This document shows positions 32,590 through 43,900 of a stretch of 64,000 bases of DNA, piece after piece. How positions within the stretch are numbered: the stretch's first letter is position 1; the number at the start of each line of letters is the position of its first letter. Location: contig JARFIW010000836.1 of assembly GCA_036346225.1 (NCBI GenBank), forward strand, positions 1-64,000, in the 5' to 3' direction. The translations under genes were made by a program, and so were the position numbers. Source of the stretch: Platerodrilus igneus. Its lineage: Eukaryota > Arthropoda > Insecta > Coleoptera > Lycidae. The notes beneath the pieces were generated by a model, which searched no databases, was not told the origin of the DNA, and saw nothing but the letters and a program-made list of their open reading frames with translations.

Positions 32590-33465
32590 AGCTTGCCATA
32601 GAGATATGTTCGATCATTTTTCTCTTAGTAGTAAAACGCTGCTAACCTACGTTGAAACCTCATCACTATTTTCGCCTCAGCACTGTATATGACTCAACAC
32701 TCTTTCCCCACATGGACCTGTTCGATTATTTTTGTTTTACTGGTAAAACAATTTAACTACTAGTCTAAGCTGAAATCCCAACACTGTTGTCGTCTCAGCA
32801 CTATTTATGCCTCAACACTATTCCCGCACATGTACCAGTTTGATTTGTACAACAAACCTAAGTAGAAACCTTAACATACTTTTCCGGTTCAGCAGTATTT
32901 TCGCACATTTACCCAATCGATTATTCTGTTTTAGTAGTATAACATTTCGACTACTAGCCTAAGTTGAAACTTCAACACTATTTTCGCCTCAGCACCATTT
33001 ATGTCACACTACTTCCGCACATGTATCGTTCAATTATTTTTGTTTTAGTAGTAAAATATTGCGACTACTAGCCTAAGTTGAAACGACACTATTTTGCCTC
33101 AGAACTAGTTGTGCCTCAACACTATTTCCGCACACGTACCAGTTCGATTATTTTCTCTTAGAAGTAAAACATTTTAACTACTAGCCTAAGTTGAAACCTC
33201 AACACAATTTTCGCCTCAGCACTATTTATTCCTCAATAGTATTTCCGCACATGTACCCGTTTGATTATTTTTATCTTAGTAGTAAAATATTTCCACTACT
33301 AACCTAAGTTGAAACCTCATCATTATTTTCGCCTCGGCACTATTTGTGTCTCAACATTTTGACTACTAACATAAGCTGAAACTTTAACACTGTTTTCGCC
33401 TCAACACCATATTCGCACGTGTATCAATCGATTATTTTGTCTCAACAGTAAAACTGTTACGGTAA
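32590..33465. repeat. Tandem array of foldback-1 sub-units (~113 bp, 7-8 copies)
   Basis: Each unit carries TAGTAGTAAAACATTT, GACTACTAGCCTAAGTTGAAACC, TCAACACTATTTTCGCCTCAGCAC, TTTATGCCTCAACACTATTT and CCGCACATGTACC, ending near TCGATTATTTT. These are the reverse complement of the sub-units in foldback element 1 (5402-6949). No gene. Confidence 0.8.
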
Positions 33466-35639
33466 CTTTCAGAAATAGAGAAATTTTACATTAAATTACA
33501 AAGACCTTAATTGAAATCGCTAATCCAAACCCTTTCTTATGTTATTCTCACCAATTAATCCAAACTTAATGAATATTCATGTATTAAAGCCGTTCTTCAA
33601 AAAAATGTTTCTGTATACGTGAAATATATCTCGTAACCTTTATCCATTCAATAAAAACCAAACAAGCATTTACTTCTTTTAACACTTTAAATTCTTTGAA
33701 ATGTTTGCTTCGCAAACGACTTTAAATAAACCCTCTTCCATGAAATATGTGCTAGTTAGTTTATTGTTTCAAATAGTTACGTCGAAATATTTGGTATTCT
33801 AAAACCGACAAGCTTGCCTTAGCAATTCTTCGTAAAATAACTATAACCACTACTTGTTATAGTTGTTGGTCGTTAAAACTACTTCTAAATAGGTTTTTAG
33901 AATGATTAAATGCTTAATTGTGTTTGTTATTTGGGTATATCCTTGAAATTCCGTGTTGTTATATTTGCACGTGTTCGTTGCTTAAATTTTATTGGTAGCA
34001 ACCTCTATCCTTATTAAATTATTCCCAGAATATTTATAGTGTGGATCGATAATCATACATACACCTATTCTGTTGGAGAAAGCTAGGCCACTTTACATGC
34101 TTCAACGTGGTTTGATTTATCTATATCTCAGGGGCATCTTAAAATGTAGCTTGCTTCTCCTGCAACCAATGAAATTCAATAGAATGATTATCGTGTTTTG
34201 CTTTCTGAATTCTAGGAAGGTTTGCCGTTGTATATATTTTCGCTTGTTTTGTCAGAATATTTTACATTAATATCGGTGGGAATGATTATATTTTTCCTCC
34301 CATGATTTTCAAAGCTGTACAAATATAACTCCAACTTTGGACAAGCTTCTTTACTAATTCTACTCTTGCTAATTCGACTCCTGTTATTAATGCGACGCTT
34401 CTTTACTGATTGATTGCTCTTTGAGCGTTGTAATGTTGCGCTTTTAAAATGCGTTTATACTAGAGTAGTATCGTTAAGGTGTTCATGTTCGTGTTCATGA
34501 GATTGCACCCGAAAGAAAATAACTCCAGGTGCAAAAATTTTCTGTTTACTTTTTTTGTGTTGCTGTTTTGGAAGATAGACACTTGCTTTTGATTAATTCT
34601 ACGATACATTGCAGACCGACGATAACGCACGCTTAATTATGTATAAATTACTGTATGAATTTTAATGAGTTTAGAGCGCTTTTCTACTGTTTGCTTTTTA
34701 CTGTTTAAACTAACGTGAACGTCAAATAATGGACTGCTAAAAATTTTAATAATACGAAATGCATTCCCCACAGAATGGTTTTACTGACTGTATTATTATT
34801 TCGATATTTTTATATACATATTTAGGGTTGGAACATATTGTAAGTATGCTTGTAATTAGATAGTAAGATTTTGTGCTTGATATTTTTCTATGTAGTCTGT
34901 ATACTGTATATTATGTAAATGTACGCTTTATGTACATTACCTTGTAATGAAGAATTCCGGAACCAGGTATTTTCGATGTTTGTAAATATTCTTTTGGGAC
35001 TGTATGTTCTCCTACATGTTCGTAAAATAAATTTTTCTGTTACAGAGTTCTCCAATTCAATTTTCTTTCTAGGTCACGCTCTCCACTCTCTGACGTTTTT
35101 GATCTAGCCCGAACTCTGTTTTTTTTTAGTTCGATTCTGTCCCTGTGTTTGATTACGATATTCGGTGTAGGCAATTTTCTACTACTTACTATGCTGCGTT
35201 CTTTCTAGTGCGCCCAGAATACTGTAACATGTAACAAAACATTTGTACAACCAACCAAAGTAGAAACTACAACACTAATCCCCAAATTATTAAATTTATA
35301 TAAAATTCACCAATAAAAATTAATCGGCTGATTTCACGTTAAGCGTATTGGCTACCTAAAAAAAGTCGGTCTCCAGGCCGCAACACAAATTGAAGGCAAT
35401 CATTCTTTTAAACTTTAAAAATTTTTGCTTAGTGTACTCAAACCAAATATTTTGAACATCAATAAATCAAAGTCACCTTCAATTCATGTCATAAATGTCA
35501 AACTTGAAGTTTTTATTATTTTGACAACGATCCTAGGTCAAGGATCGAAACGTAAATAAAGATGATTTAAAAAACTATGAATGGTTTAATTCCCAACGAA
35601 GATTAAGAAACTATTTTTCGGTTTAGTGATATTTTTCAA
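33466..35639. other. AT-rich stretch between two sub-unit arrays
   Basis: No supported gene. A segment near 35525-35560 reads CGATCCTAGGTCAAGGATCG, a short palindrome. The block could be an insertion that split one larger foldback array, since identical unit types flank it in the same orientation. Confidence 0.35.
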
Positions 35640-36370
35640 CATGTACCCAATCGATTATTTTGTCCTAATATTAGAACATTTTGACTACTAACCTAAGTTG
35701 AAACCTCGACACTATTTTTGCCTTGGCACTATTTATGTCTTACACTATTTGTTTAGAATTAAGGTTTTATATTGTCAATTTATACGCGCAAACTTTGTCC
35801 GCGAATAAACCGGTATTCAATTTAGTGAAAGCTCCATGAGACCACCTGTTGTCGTCCCTGTTGCCTGATGAATTGAACTGTTTGCCGCGATCCTTCTAGA
35901 AGTGAAGATGTGTTGTATTTGTAGAGGTGAGGGAATCTTGCTTTTGAATTTAAATTGACATAGTTGGTCACGTTTGTATATGTATTTTATTTATTGGTTC
36001 TTTGGCTATTAGTTATCGTTATTTAATTAATTTGCTACACTATTTCCGCACATGCACCCGTTCGATTATTTTTGTCTTAGTAGTAAAACATTACGGCTAC
36101 TAACCTAAGTTAAAACCTCCACACTATTTTGCCTCAACACTATTTATGGCTTAACATGATTTCCGCACATGTACCAGTACGATTATTTTTGTCTTAGTAG
36201 TAAAACATTTCAACTACTAGCCTAAGTTAAAACCTCAACACTACTTTTGCTTCAATACAATTTTTGCCTCAATACTATTTTTGCACATAAACCGATCGAT
36301 TATTTTACCATATTAGTAAAACGTTTCGACTACTAACTTAAGTAGAATCCTCAACGCTACTTTCGCCTGG
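35640..36370. repeat. Second block of foldback-1 sub-units
   Basis: Same sub-units and orientation as 32590-33465. The block is interrupted at about 35755-36035 by unrelated sequence (CCGCGAATAAACC, GTTGTCGTCCCTGTTGCC). Confidence 0.75.
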
Positions 36371-36551
36371 ATAATTTTGGTGCAGTAATATTAAACAATG
36401 ATATGTTTAATTATTGCATATCGGTATTTGCGGTTCTTGTGTTCTGCATTCTATAAAAAAAAAAGTTATCTTTAATAAAATTTGAAGTTATTTCTTATGA
36501 TATTAAAGGTAATCAGCGTTAGTGGCAACCGAAAGCGTAAGCATTTAATCG

Positions 36552-36592
<41 letters not shown>
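36371..36592. repeat. Junction sequence with (TA)n microsatellite
   Basis: (TA)n at 36553-36591 lies directly between the sub-unit array and the truncated 3' side of the gypsy gag. Confidence 0.8.
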
Positions 36593-36593
<1 letters not shown>

Positions 36594-37832
36594 ACTCGTT
36601 CCGTGTCTGTATTAGCAGTCCCCCTCATGTCCGGTGAACTATTCCTTCTGGTACCGTAGGTTCCGGTCTCGGTGCAGGTCCCCTTTCTAAACTATTACTC
36701 CTAACGTATGGTCGTCTCTGTTCCCAATTCTGTCGCTGGTATCCGTAACTATTCCCTCTTCTAGCATAGTTGTCCCGTCTATTGTCAAATCTAACTGTGT
36801 TGATCTGTCTTTCCCTATTATCCCGAGGTCGTCCACTACTTACGTCGTCGTACCTCTGCAGGTATTCTAAAAACATTTCTCTGTCCACTATGTTCTGTAG
36901 TGCTACGTGTTGTCTTACTTCTACCTCAAAGTGTCGTGATAAATACTTGATAATTTGTCGGTCCGTCAGTGGTGGGTTCAGTTGCTTTGCTATGCTATAC
37001 TTGCGTATAGCATATTGCTCCTACTTCCTGAAAATTCTCCTTAAATTTCCTGTGATTAAGTCGTCTCGTACCTGGTCTTGTCTGTGGTCACTCCAGTAGT
37101 GCTTTAAAATCTGTCTTCAAAGTCCGTGTAGGTGTCTATGTCCTGTCCTACTAAATTGTACCATGCTTCCGCGTTGTCTTTCAATAAAGCCTTTATCGTA
37201 TTCAGTTTAGTCTGTTCGTCAAATAAATTTCCCACTAGATTTTTTACACTATTAATAAAAATTTGTGGATTTACCCTGTTATCGCCATAAAACTTCATGT
37301 GTTGGTCCAATGATACTCCACCTGTATAAAATCTGGGACCATCCCCCGTTAAATTTGACATGTTGTATTTGATACTACTAACTTCGCGCTCTACCCTGCC
37401 TAACTGATCCCTACATGAGTCCGTTATTTCAGTCATTTTTACATTAATCTCTTCTTCACAGAACATGCGTACTTCGGACCTTAAATGTCCCATTTCCTGT
37501 CGAAGACCTGTAATATCACGCTCATTTTTTTCAACCCTATTTTCAACTTCCCCCATTTTTACGGTAAGACTATCTTTAAATTCTGTAAATTCTTTAGTAT
37601 TTTGTTCAATTTTCCCGCTTATCTGCTCTAATTTTTGGTTGGACTCCTCCCTGGCTAATCGCATTTCCTCTAACATTCTCATCATTAACTCATTTCCTTG
37701 ATCCCCTGATTCCGTCCTCGACTGATCTCTACTGCCTCCAGCTTCTTCCATTTTCGAATTTTTCCCACACAATGCACTATCGTCACTTCCAATTTCCACT
37801 CCTTGACTCCTTAACCACTCCTTTCTCTGCAT
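36593..37832 (-). pseudogene. Ty3/gypsy Gag (interrupted, pol missing)
   Basis: The minus-strand start is ATG at 37830-37832 (MQRKEWLRSQGVEIG). The first 242 codons (37832-37104) hold an acidic leader, a ~90-residue coiled coil (about residues 45-150), then the start of a retrotransposon Gag capsid domain (FYTGGVSLDQHMKFYGDNRVNPQIF, LKDNAEAWYNLV). The frame is lost near 37100-36890. A second frame (36888-36625) continues Gag with REMFLEYLQRYDD and a basic Arg/Asn-rich tail, ending IVHRT. No CCHC zinc knuckle, protease or pol follows; the element is cut at the (TA)n tract. Gag would package the RNA in a cytoplasmic particle. Confidence 0.85.
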
Positions 37833-37936
37833 ACGTTCTACTCACTCACACACACTCAAAAATACTCTTAAATTTATACACAAACAGAAACTCTCTCTCT
37901 CAGATCGCCAGTTTCCTGGAATAAAATCACAAAAAT

Positions 37937-38160
37937 TTTATTTGGGACTCGAGCCTCACTTTTGGGTCGCCAAAGAATGCTGTGTATCCTTGTATTCTAA
38001 TCGAGCCCCACGTTGGGCGCCAAAGAATGCTGTGTTTCCCTATCTTAGAATCGAGCCTCACGAATTGGGCGTCATTGAATGCTGTGATTCCACCAAATCC
38101 GGGTACTCCGCTTTTCGAATCGAGCCCCTACGAATTGGATGTCAAGAATGCTGTGAATCC
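37937..38160 (-). repeat. Tandemly repeated primer-binding-site region (4 units)
   Basis: On the minus strand a motif of the form CACAGCATTC(TT/AA)TGGCGCCCAA..GGGGCTCGA is repeated four times (units start near 37979, 38032, 38084 and 38153, spaced ~50-70 bp). Only the second unit carries a complete primer-binding site; the others have 2-6 changes. Confidence 0.75.
38005..38022 (-). promoter_or_regulatory. Primer-binding site complementary to tRNA-Lys1,2
   Basis: The minus strand reads TGGCGCCCAACGTGGGGC, an 18-base match to the known site for the 3' end of tRNA-Lys1,2. It lies upstream of gag in the correct orientation. Confidence 0.8.
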
Positions 38161-39460
38161 TACAAAAAGCTATTCATTACCTTAACTGTGTTGGTCCATT
38201 GACTTTCTTCTGTTAATCGCCTCGGCTGCTCCTCTAGTTAAACCTTCATCCTCATTCATAAAAAAAAACAAACACATTCCTACCACAAACATCAACGTTA
38301 ACTCTAATTACCTCAATATTCACAATACATTAAAATTTCAAAATTAAAATTCAGCATAAATTTCAGTATAAGAAAATTTCAAGATTTAAATTTGTTATCA
38401 TTTTAATGTGCATCCAGAATTAAAGTCCTTGTAGGATGCCTACTAATTACTATAACAATATATGCAGAGTACAAAGGGAGCATCTACCACCCCTTTACGT
38501 TAATTAACCAGGTTCGTCTAATTGAGCTCAAAGACATACCCAAATTTTCATCATAATCCAGAACATCAATACTAAATACCCCTTTCTACTTAAACAAGCA
38601 AATTTCACCTTAAAATTAAAATTTTATTGCTAGTACAATTTCACTACTGTCCATTTTGAGTAAATCAATTATAAAGTTATTCAACAAACACAAAAATATC
38701 AAAGTTCAAACAAAATAGTATAATTTACCTGAAGGTTACTTGCACTCGTAGCTTCAATGTACATCGTCCCTTTTGTTAATCACACCATTCCAACTGGGTT
38801 ATATTTACGGCTTCTGATTCTCAACGCTTTTAAAATCTTCTCCATCACCATTCATCTAAAGTTGTTTCAGGGCTTTTCCGGAACTCCTCTGTGTATATCT
38901 GACCCTTGTTTCGTGGATCCAGACACGTTTATGCACCATTTAAGTATTAATACCCCCGAAAAATAACAAAGAAATTCATACTTCTTTCACCAATATACGC
39001 CAAAACTGCCTACTTGTGTGTATTTATTTGTCGTTGTAAATTTTACCAATTGGTACAGTGATACTAAACTTTCTTTACCTTGTATCTTCTTTTCTAAGTG
39101 CACTAACGTACATTCATTGTAGCACGTAAAGAACAAGCTGTTTTAAATCACATAATATTCGAGCAAACTGTTTAAATTATTTAATATTAAAACCGGAAAA
39201 CTAAAAAGCACTGTTTAACGCGTTCAATCAAGTCGAAGATCTAAGAGAGCTTGTTCATATTCACCTCCGTATATATAGCGGTTAGCCTGTCTGTCGGTCT
39301 GTTCCCCAAAACGGCCAGTTTCTCGAATTTCGTCATTCTATGTTCCCATTCCGTAGCTCGGCATGCGAATTTTACGAATTTTGCACTCGCCCCAGCTAAA
39401 TCTCAGAAAATTTCCACACGGCACGCAACGTCTGAGAATACCTAATTAAATTTTATACAG
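38161..39460 (-). repeat. Candidate 5' LTR of the gypsy element
   Basis: By position, the 5' LTR should lie to the right of the primer-binding site on the minus strand. A TATA-like CTATATATACGG lies on the minus strand near 39268-39281. No second LTR is present, so the limits are guesses and the assignment is positional. Confidence 0.35.
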
Positions 39461-40235
39461 AAATGTTATTTCTACCTCTCAATTTTGCCTTTTACTTTCA
39501 ACCAATCGCAAACTCCATGACGTTGCTCTACTCACGCCTTTTTACTATATGTGTCTCGGTCTTGCGCCTATTATCTGTCTCTATCTACCCTGTTCTTATT
39601 AGTGCAAATTGATATTCCTTATTATCGATTATTTCAGTCCATGTGGACTATCTGGGTTAAATAACCCCGTATCGCACCTTCTCGTGAATATTAAGCCACG
39701 GTTTCTCCAAGATTCTTTGTAACCATTAATTATCTTCAACATTTTCGCCGTACGTGACTTTTAAACTACGCAGGTGTTCAAACATAATATTAATTCTCAG
39801 AGCTTGATTTCATGGTATTTTATTGGGTTTTTCAAGTTTTTATAGATATTATATGTTACTAACGGTTCAATTAACTTCAATTACGATTATTATTAGTACA
39901 TTTTTGTTTAATACCGGTTACTTAAAATAGAGTTAATTAATATAAATTTTGCACGTAATTTTTATTTGTTTCTTTACTAGGGATAATTAAATTACCCGTA
40001 AAGTTTTCTAATACTGCTTCCTTTTATATAAAGCGTCTTATAAATAATTTAAATTTTTTAATTTTAATAAAACGAATGAATTTTTATGCTTCACGCTGTT
40101 ATTTAATAACGCGAGTTATGTATCTTTTCCCAAAGCTTCTACACGGTGATTAAAATTATTTGATGTGATTATTTAATTTTCTACCCTGGTCTAAATATGA
40201 GAAAAGAAAATAATGAAATACCAAAAAATAAATAA
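39461..40235. other. AT-rich stretch, nothing recognised
   Basis: No gene or repeat that I can support. Confidence 0.3.
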
Positions 40236-40915
40236 CCTGGCTTTGAGATTTGCGGAATGTTACAGCAAAATTTATTTGCATGCGTAACAAACTTTCTTGT
40301 GGCGACACCCGGGTTCGTGCCCCAAGGGCAATTCAAATAAAAAAAGACGAGTTATTTGTATTTTTCAATAGCTCTTATTATTTTCATAAGTTTGTTTACA
40401 GATACATCTTATTTTATATACTATTTTCTATTGCGGACTGCAAATAACCTGTTTTTTTTTATTTGAATTGCCTTTGGAACATGAACCCTGGGTGTCGCCA
40501 CGAGAAGGTTTGTTACGTTTGCAAATAAATTTATCTGTAACATTCCGCAACTCTCAAATGCCAGACGTACTTTTATAGCCATCTATAGAATCTACTATGT
40601 AGTTTCGATTCAATTCTGTACTTCCACACTTAGTAGTGTTGGTGTTTTATTACCTATGGCGGTTTTATTTACTTTTGCCACAGTACAGAGATTGTTTTGA
40701 AATTATATCAGTATAATAGCTTCGATTACTTCATAGGGTTGAAAACTAATCTGCTCTGATGAGGCTGAACAAAGCGGAAACCGTCGGTCAGTAGATGTTT
40801 CCTCCCCTGTGAAGTAATAAAGCTAATGTTTTGTTAATGGCTATATAACTACTAGCCCGATTTGAATTTGTCACTCTTACTATTTTCATAAGAGTTTGTT
40901 TACAGATATACATCT

Positions 40916-40956
<41 letters not shown>
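40236..40956. mobile_element. Hammerhead-bearing non-autonomous element (Penelope-like/retrozyme type), copy 1
   Basis: Shares ~500 bp with 48841-49621, including GTGTCGCCACGAGAAGGTTTG, CATTCCGCAA, CAGACGTACTTTTATAG, TTCAATTCTGTACTTCCACAC, GGCGGTTTTATTTACTTTTG and the hammerhead at 40751-40794. Its first ~115 bp (40236-40350) is an inverted copy of 40450-40560, so the 5' part forms a hairpin. It ends in a (TA)n tract (40915-40956). No protein is encoded. Short hammerheads plus tandem/inverted partial copies are typical of Penelope-like elements and animal retrozymes. Confidence 0.75.
40751..40794 (+). ncRNA. Type I hammerhead ribozyme, copy 1
   Basis: Core CTGATGA (40756-40762) and GAAA (40777-40780). 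Stem I CTGCT/AGTAG (40751-40755 with 40790-40794, one G-U pair). Stem II GCT/AGC (40764-40766 with 40773-40775; its closing pair is G-G, mismatched). Short stem III CC/GG with a 3-base loop. The cleavage site is TC at 40788-40789. The short stem III is the form known from Penelope-like elements. Confidence 0.75.
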
Positions 40957-40958
<2 letters not shown>

Positions 40959-43900
40959 GGCAAAAAAAGAGAACAGGAACTCAAATATCTTTATTAGGGT
41001 GTAACTCAGTGGTGTGTAGTTGTCATAACAGTAAACAATAAAAAGAAGTAAGTTATATTCCTAGCACACTAGAAAAAGGTAAGCAAAAATTTTGCCGGCA
41101 ATACATATTCGAACAACAGGTTAGTTGTATTCAAAGTAGATCTTGAAAAATAACTATTCAAATGTGTTCCATTTTTTTATTATATCACAATGAATGCCTT
41201 AAACACAATTAAAGCGAAATTAAAATATCACGTAAACGGGTTAAACAACCTCAAAATTGGAAACAAAAAATTGGTTTTTTACTCATAAATAAAAAAAAAA
41301 CGCAATTATTTATGTTGATTTGTTATTTTAGTCCTATTAGAAAATATTTGCCCCAAGGTAGCAGTCTGAAGCTTAGGTCACGTGGTCACGTATTGTACAC
41401 CGTGACCATAGCGACGTACTATTCAAATTATGAGTTTCTTTTGTGAGTATTTAAACTTTTTCTATTTAAAAACTTTTTTGGCAAACTTCGCAACCACATT
41501 TAGTATCCATGTTTCTCCTTTTGTTATCCTTGTTAGATAACTTATCATATGCAACAGTGTACTGACTATACATTCCTGCCTCGTGAGGGTATCAAATTAA
41601 CAGTAGAATAATAGGGCATGACCCCTGAACCTAAAGTACCCAAACGTTTTGGAACATTGCCTTGCAAGCTTGCTACAGTCGGTGAGAGGGTGAGGTTCAT
41701 TAAGCTACAACACACTAAGATATAAATTTAGATTGTTTTATTAACTGTACCACTCATTAAACCTTAACCTAATGACATATGAGTACAAAATATATACAAT
41801 ATTTGCCGTTATATACAATAGGGCGCTACCGTAAGACAGGGGAAGGCTTACGGACCTTCTCAAGATATTATCACTCGTTGCACTTTGTTCTAGAGAATGG
41901 GAAAAGATTGTCACAAATACGCACGCAGAAAATTTTAACACTGCACTACTGTGGAGCTTTATAGTCCCCGGCTAGCTACACACTATATGACTAAACAAAA
42001 TTAATGTCTAAATTCCTTAGGACTAGTCTACTTTTTAAGGATATAAGAAACAATTTCGGGCTCAAACACCCAAATACAATAATTAATTATATATACAGTA
42101 TTCTAATAAGGTTACCTACTGTGACCCACGCTCTCAGTTAACAAGGGTGTCTCCAACTAACGGAGCATGAAACGACCTTTTCAGCGGTCAACTATTACTG
42201 TAACGGAACTCGTTCAAGTACAACAAAGATTATCACTACGGGGGGTCCTTTACTACTATGCCCGACCTGAAAATTGCGCAATCAGGTAGGTTTCGTTGCT
42301 AAGCTATTGCGTGAACCCCCAGGCTACCGTCGAAATAACAATGAAGCGGTGTACCCTGCTGAAGCCTTCCTGTCTGCCTAAATAAGTACACAGGGAATAA
42401 AATTTCAACGCGTTCAACTTAAGCCCAAACTCAGATCTTTAATCTGAACGTCGGTATTTTTGCAAAACGTCGGCACAATTTAGTTAAACAATTACGGATA
42501 CATAATTCATAACACAACTCTTGAGTTCATTATTTAACAAAAATACCATACATTCTGTTTTAGTAACGGGGAAAGTACTTACTCAGAATAAAATAAAAAA
42601 CACACATCACTTTACTTTCAGAAGTACAGAAATAAACCACCTGTCTGTCGGAAGTATCGAAATAAAAAAGCTCTTTCCATCCCACGCTGAACTCCATATA
42701 CCTTTAAGTTAATTGAAAAATACCCATTCCAGTTTAGCTTTCATAATCGAAAAGGTTAAGCCTGTCATAAATCTTAAAAGTTAATTAAAACTAACAATTG
42801 CTTTAGGATAACCAAAATCTCCCTCACAAGAAAACTCCGAAACTATAATTTTAGTTAAGTACCCAAACTAATTGAAAGTTATTCAGACAACTCGGGCTGC
42901 TTTATACATAACGAGGGTCTTAGCTACTTGATTGACATCTATTAGTAGATACTACTAATCTGACACGTTAAGTGCCTTCCAAGTAAAGCTTCGTACCTTG
43001 AGAATGTTAATTAAATCTTTGGATTATATTTTTCAAGAACCCTGCTCTGGTTACTTGGGAACGGAGCTTTTGAAGCCGTTTAAAATCGCAGACATATTTA
43101 TGCTACAAAACCGTTATCCTAATAATTGGGACGCTAAAGTTAAACTAGAAAATAAACCAATTTGAGAAATAATAGAGAGTTATTTTTACATAACCGACTG
43201 TACTAAAACAGTATATTACAACAGTAGAAGATATTTCTTTTGATTTTGAGTGTATTTTTGTAGTGTGTATTTCAAACCGTTAGGGTTTTTAAACAATTTT
43301 TTGCATATTTCACATTCTATTTTTGAGGTTGATGATATTTCTTTTTGATTAGAAATTGACATTCACTTTTATCCTATTTACAATTTACATCATATCAAAA
43401 ATTTCCACAAGATTGAATATTTTCCGTTACTGGGCCAAATTTATATATTCTTCTTATAAAATGGTGTTCCCAAATCATTTTTTATAGTAATGATCTTTTT
43501 TTTATTGCGTTATGAAGAAACTGTTATTTAATATTTGTATTAATTTATACGTTATGTTATGCTACCCTGATATGTTTATCAAAGAACGACGGAATCAATA
43601 GAATATTTAATAGTTACCAAAAAATGCTTGCATTGTAACAGCAACAACTGTGAACATAAAACAAGACAAGACTGGTCAAGTGCACTTGGTTATATGCGCA
43701 GGTACTTAAACAGAGAGCGTGCCAAGCTCACAAAACAAATTACAAATTTAATAATTCCATTTTGTATCAAAATATTCCCAAAAAAACCTTACTAGCGTTA
43801 TAAAATCTTGTGAACTGCAAAGAACGGCTCAGGTCACGTCAAACAGTTAGAATTACAGAAATCTACGCCTTATTCCTTTACAATTGGTAATTGCGTTAAT

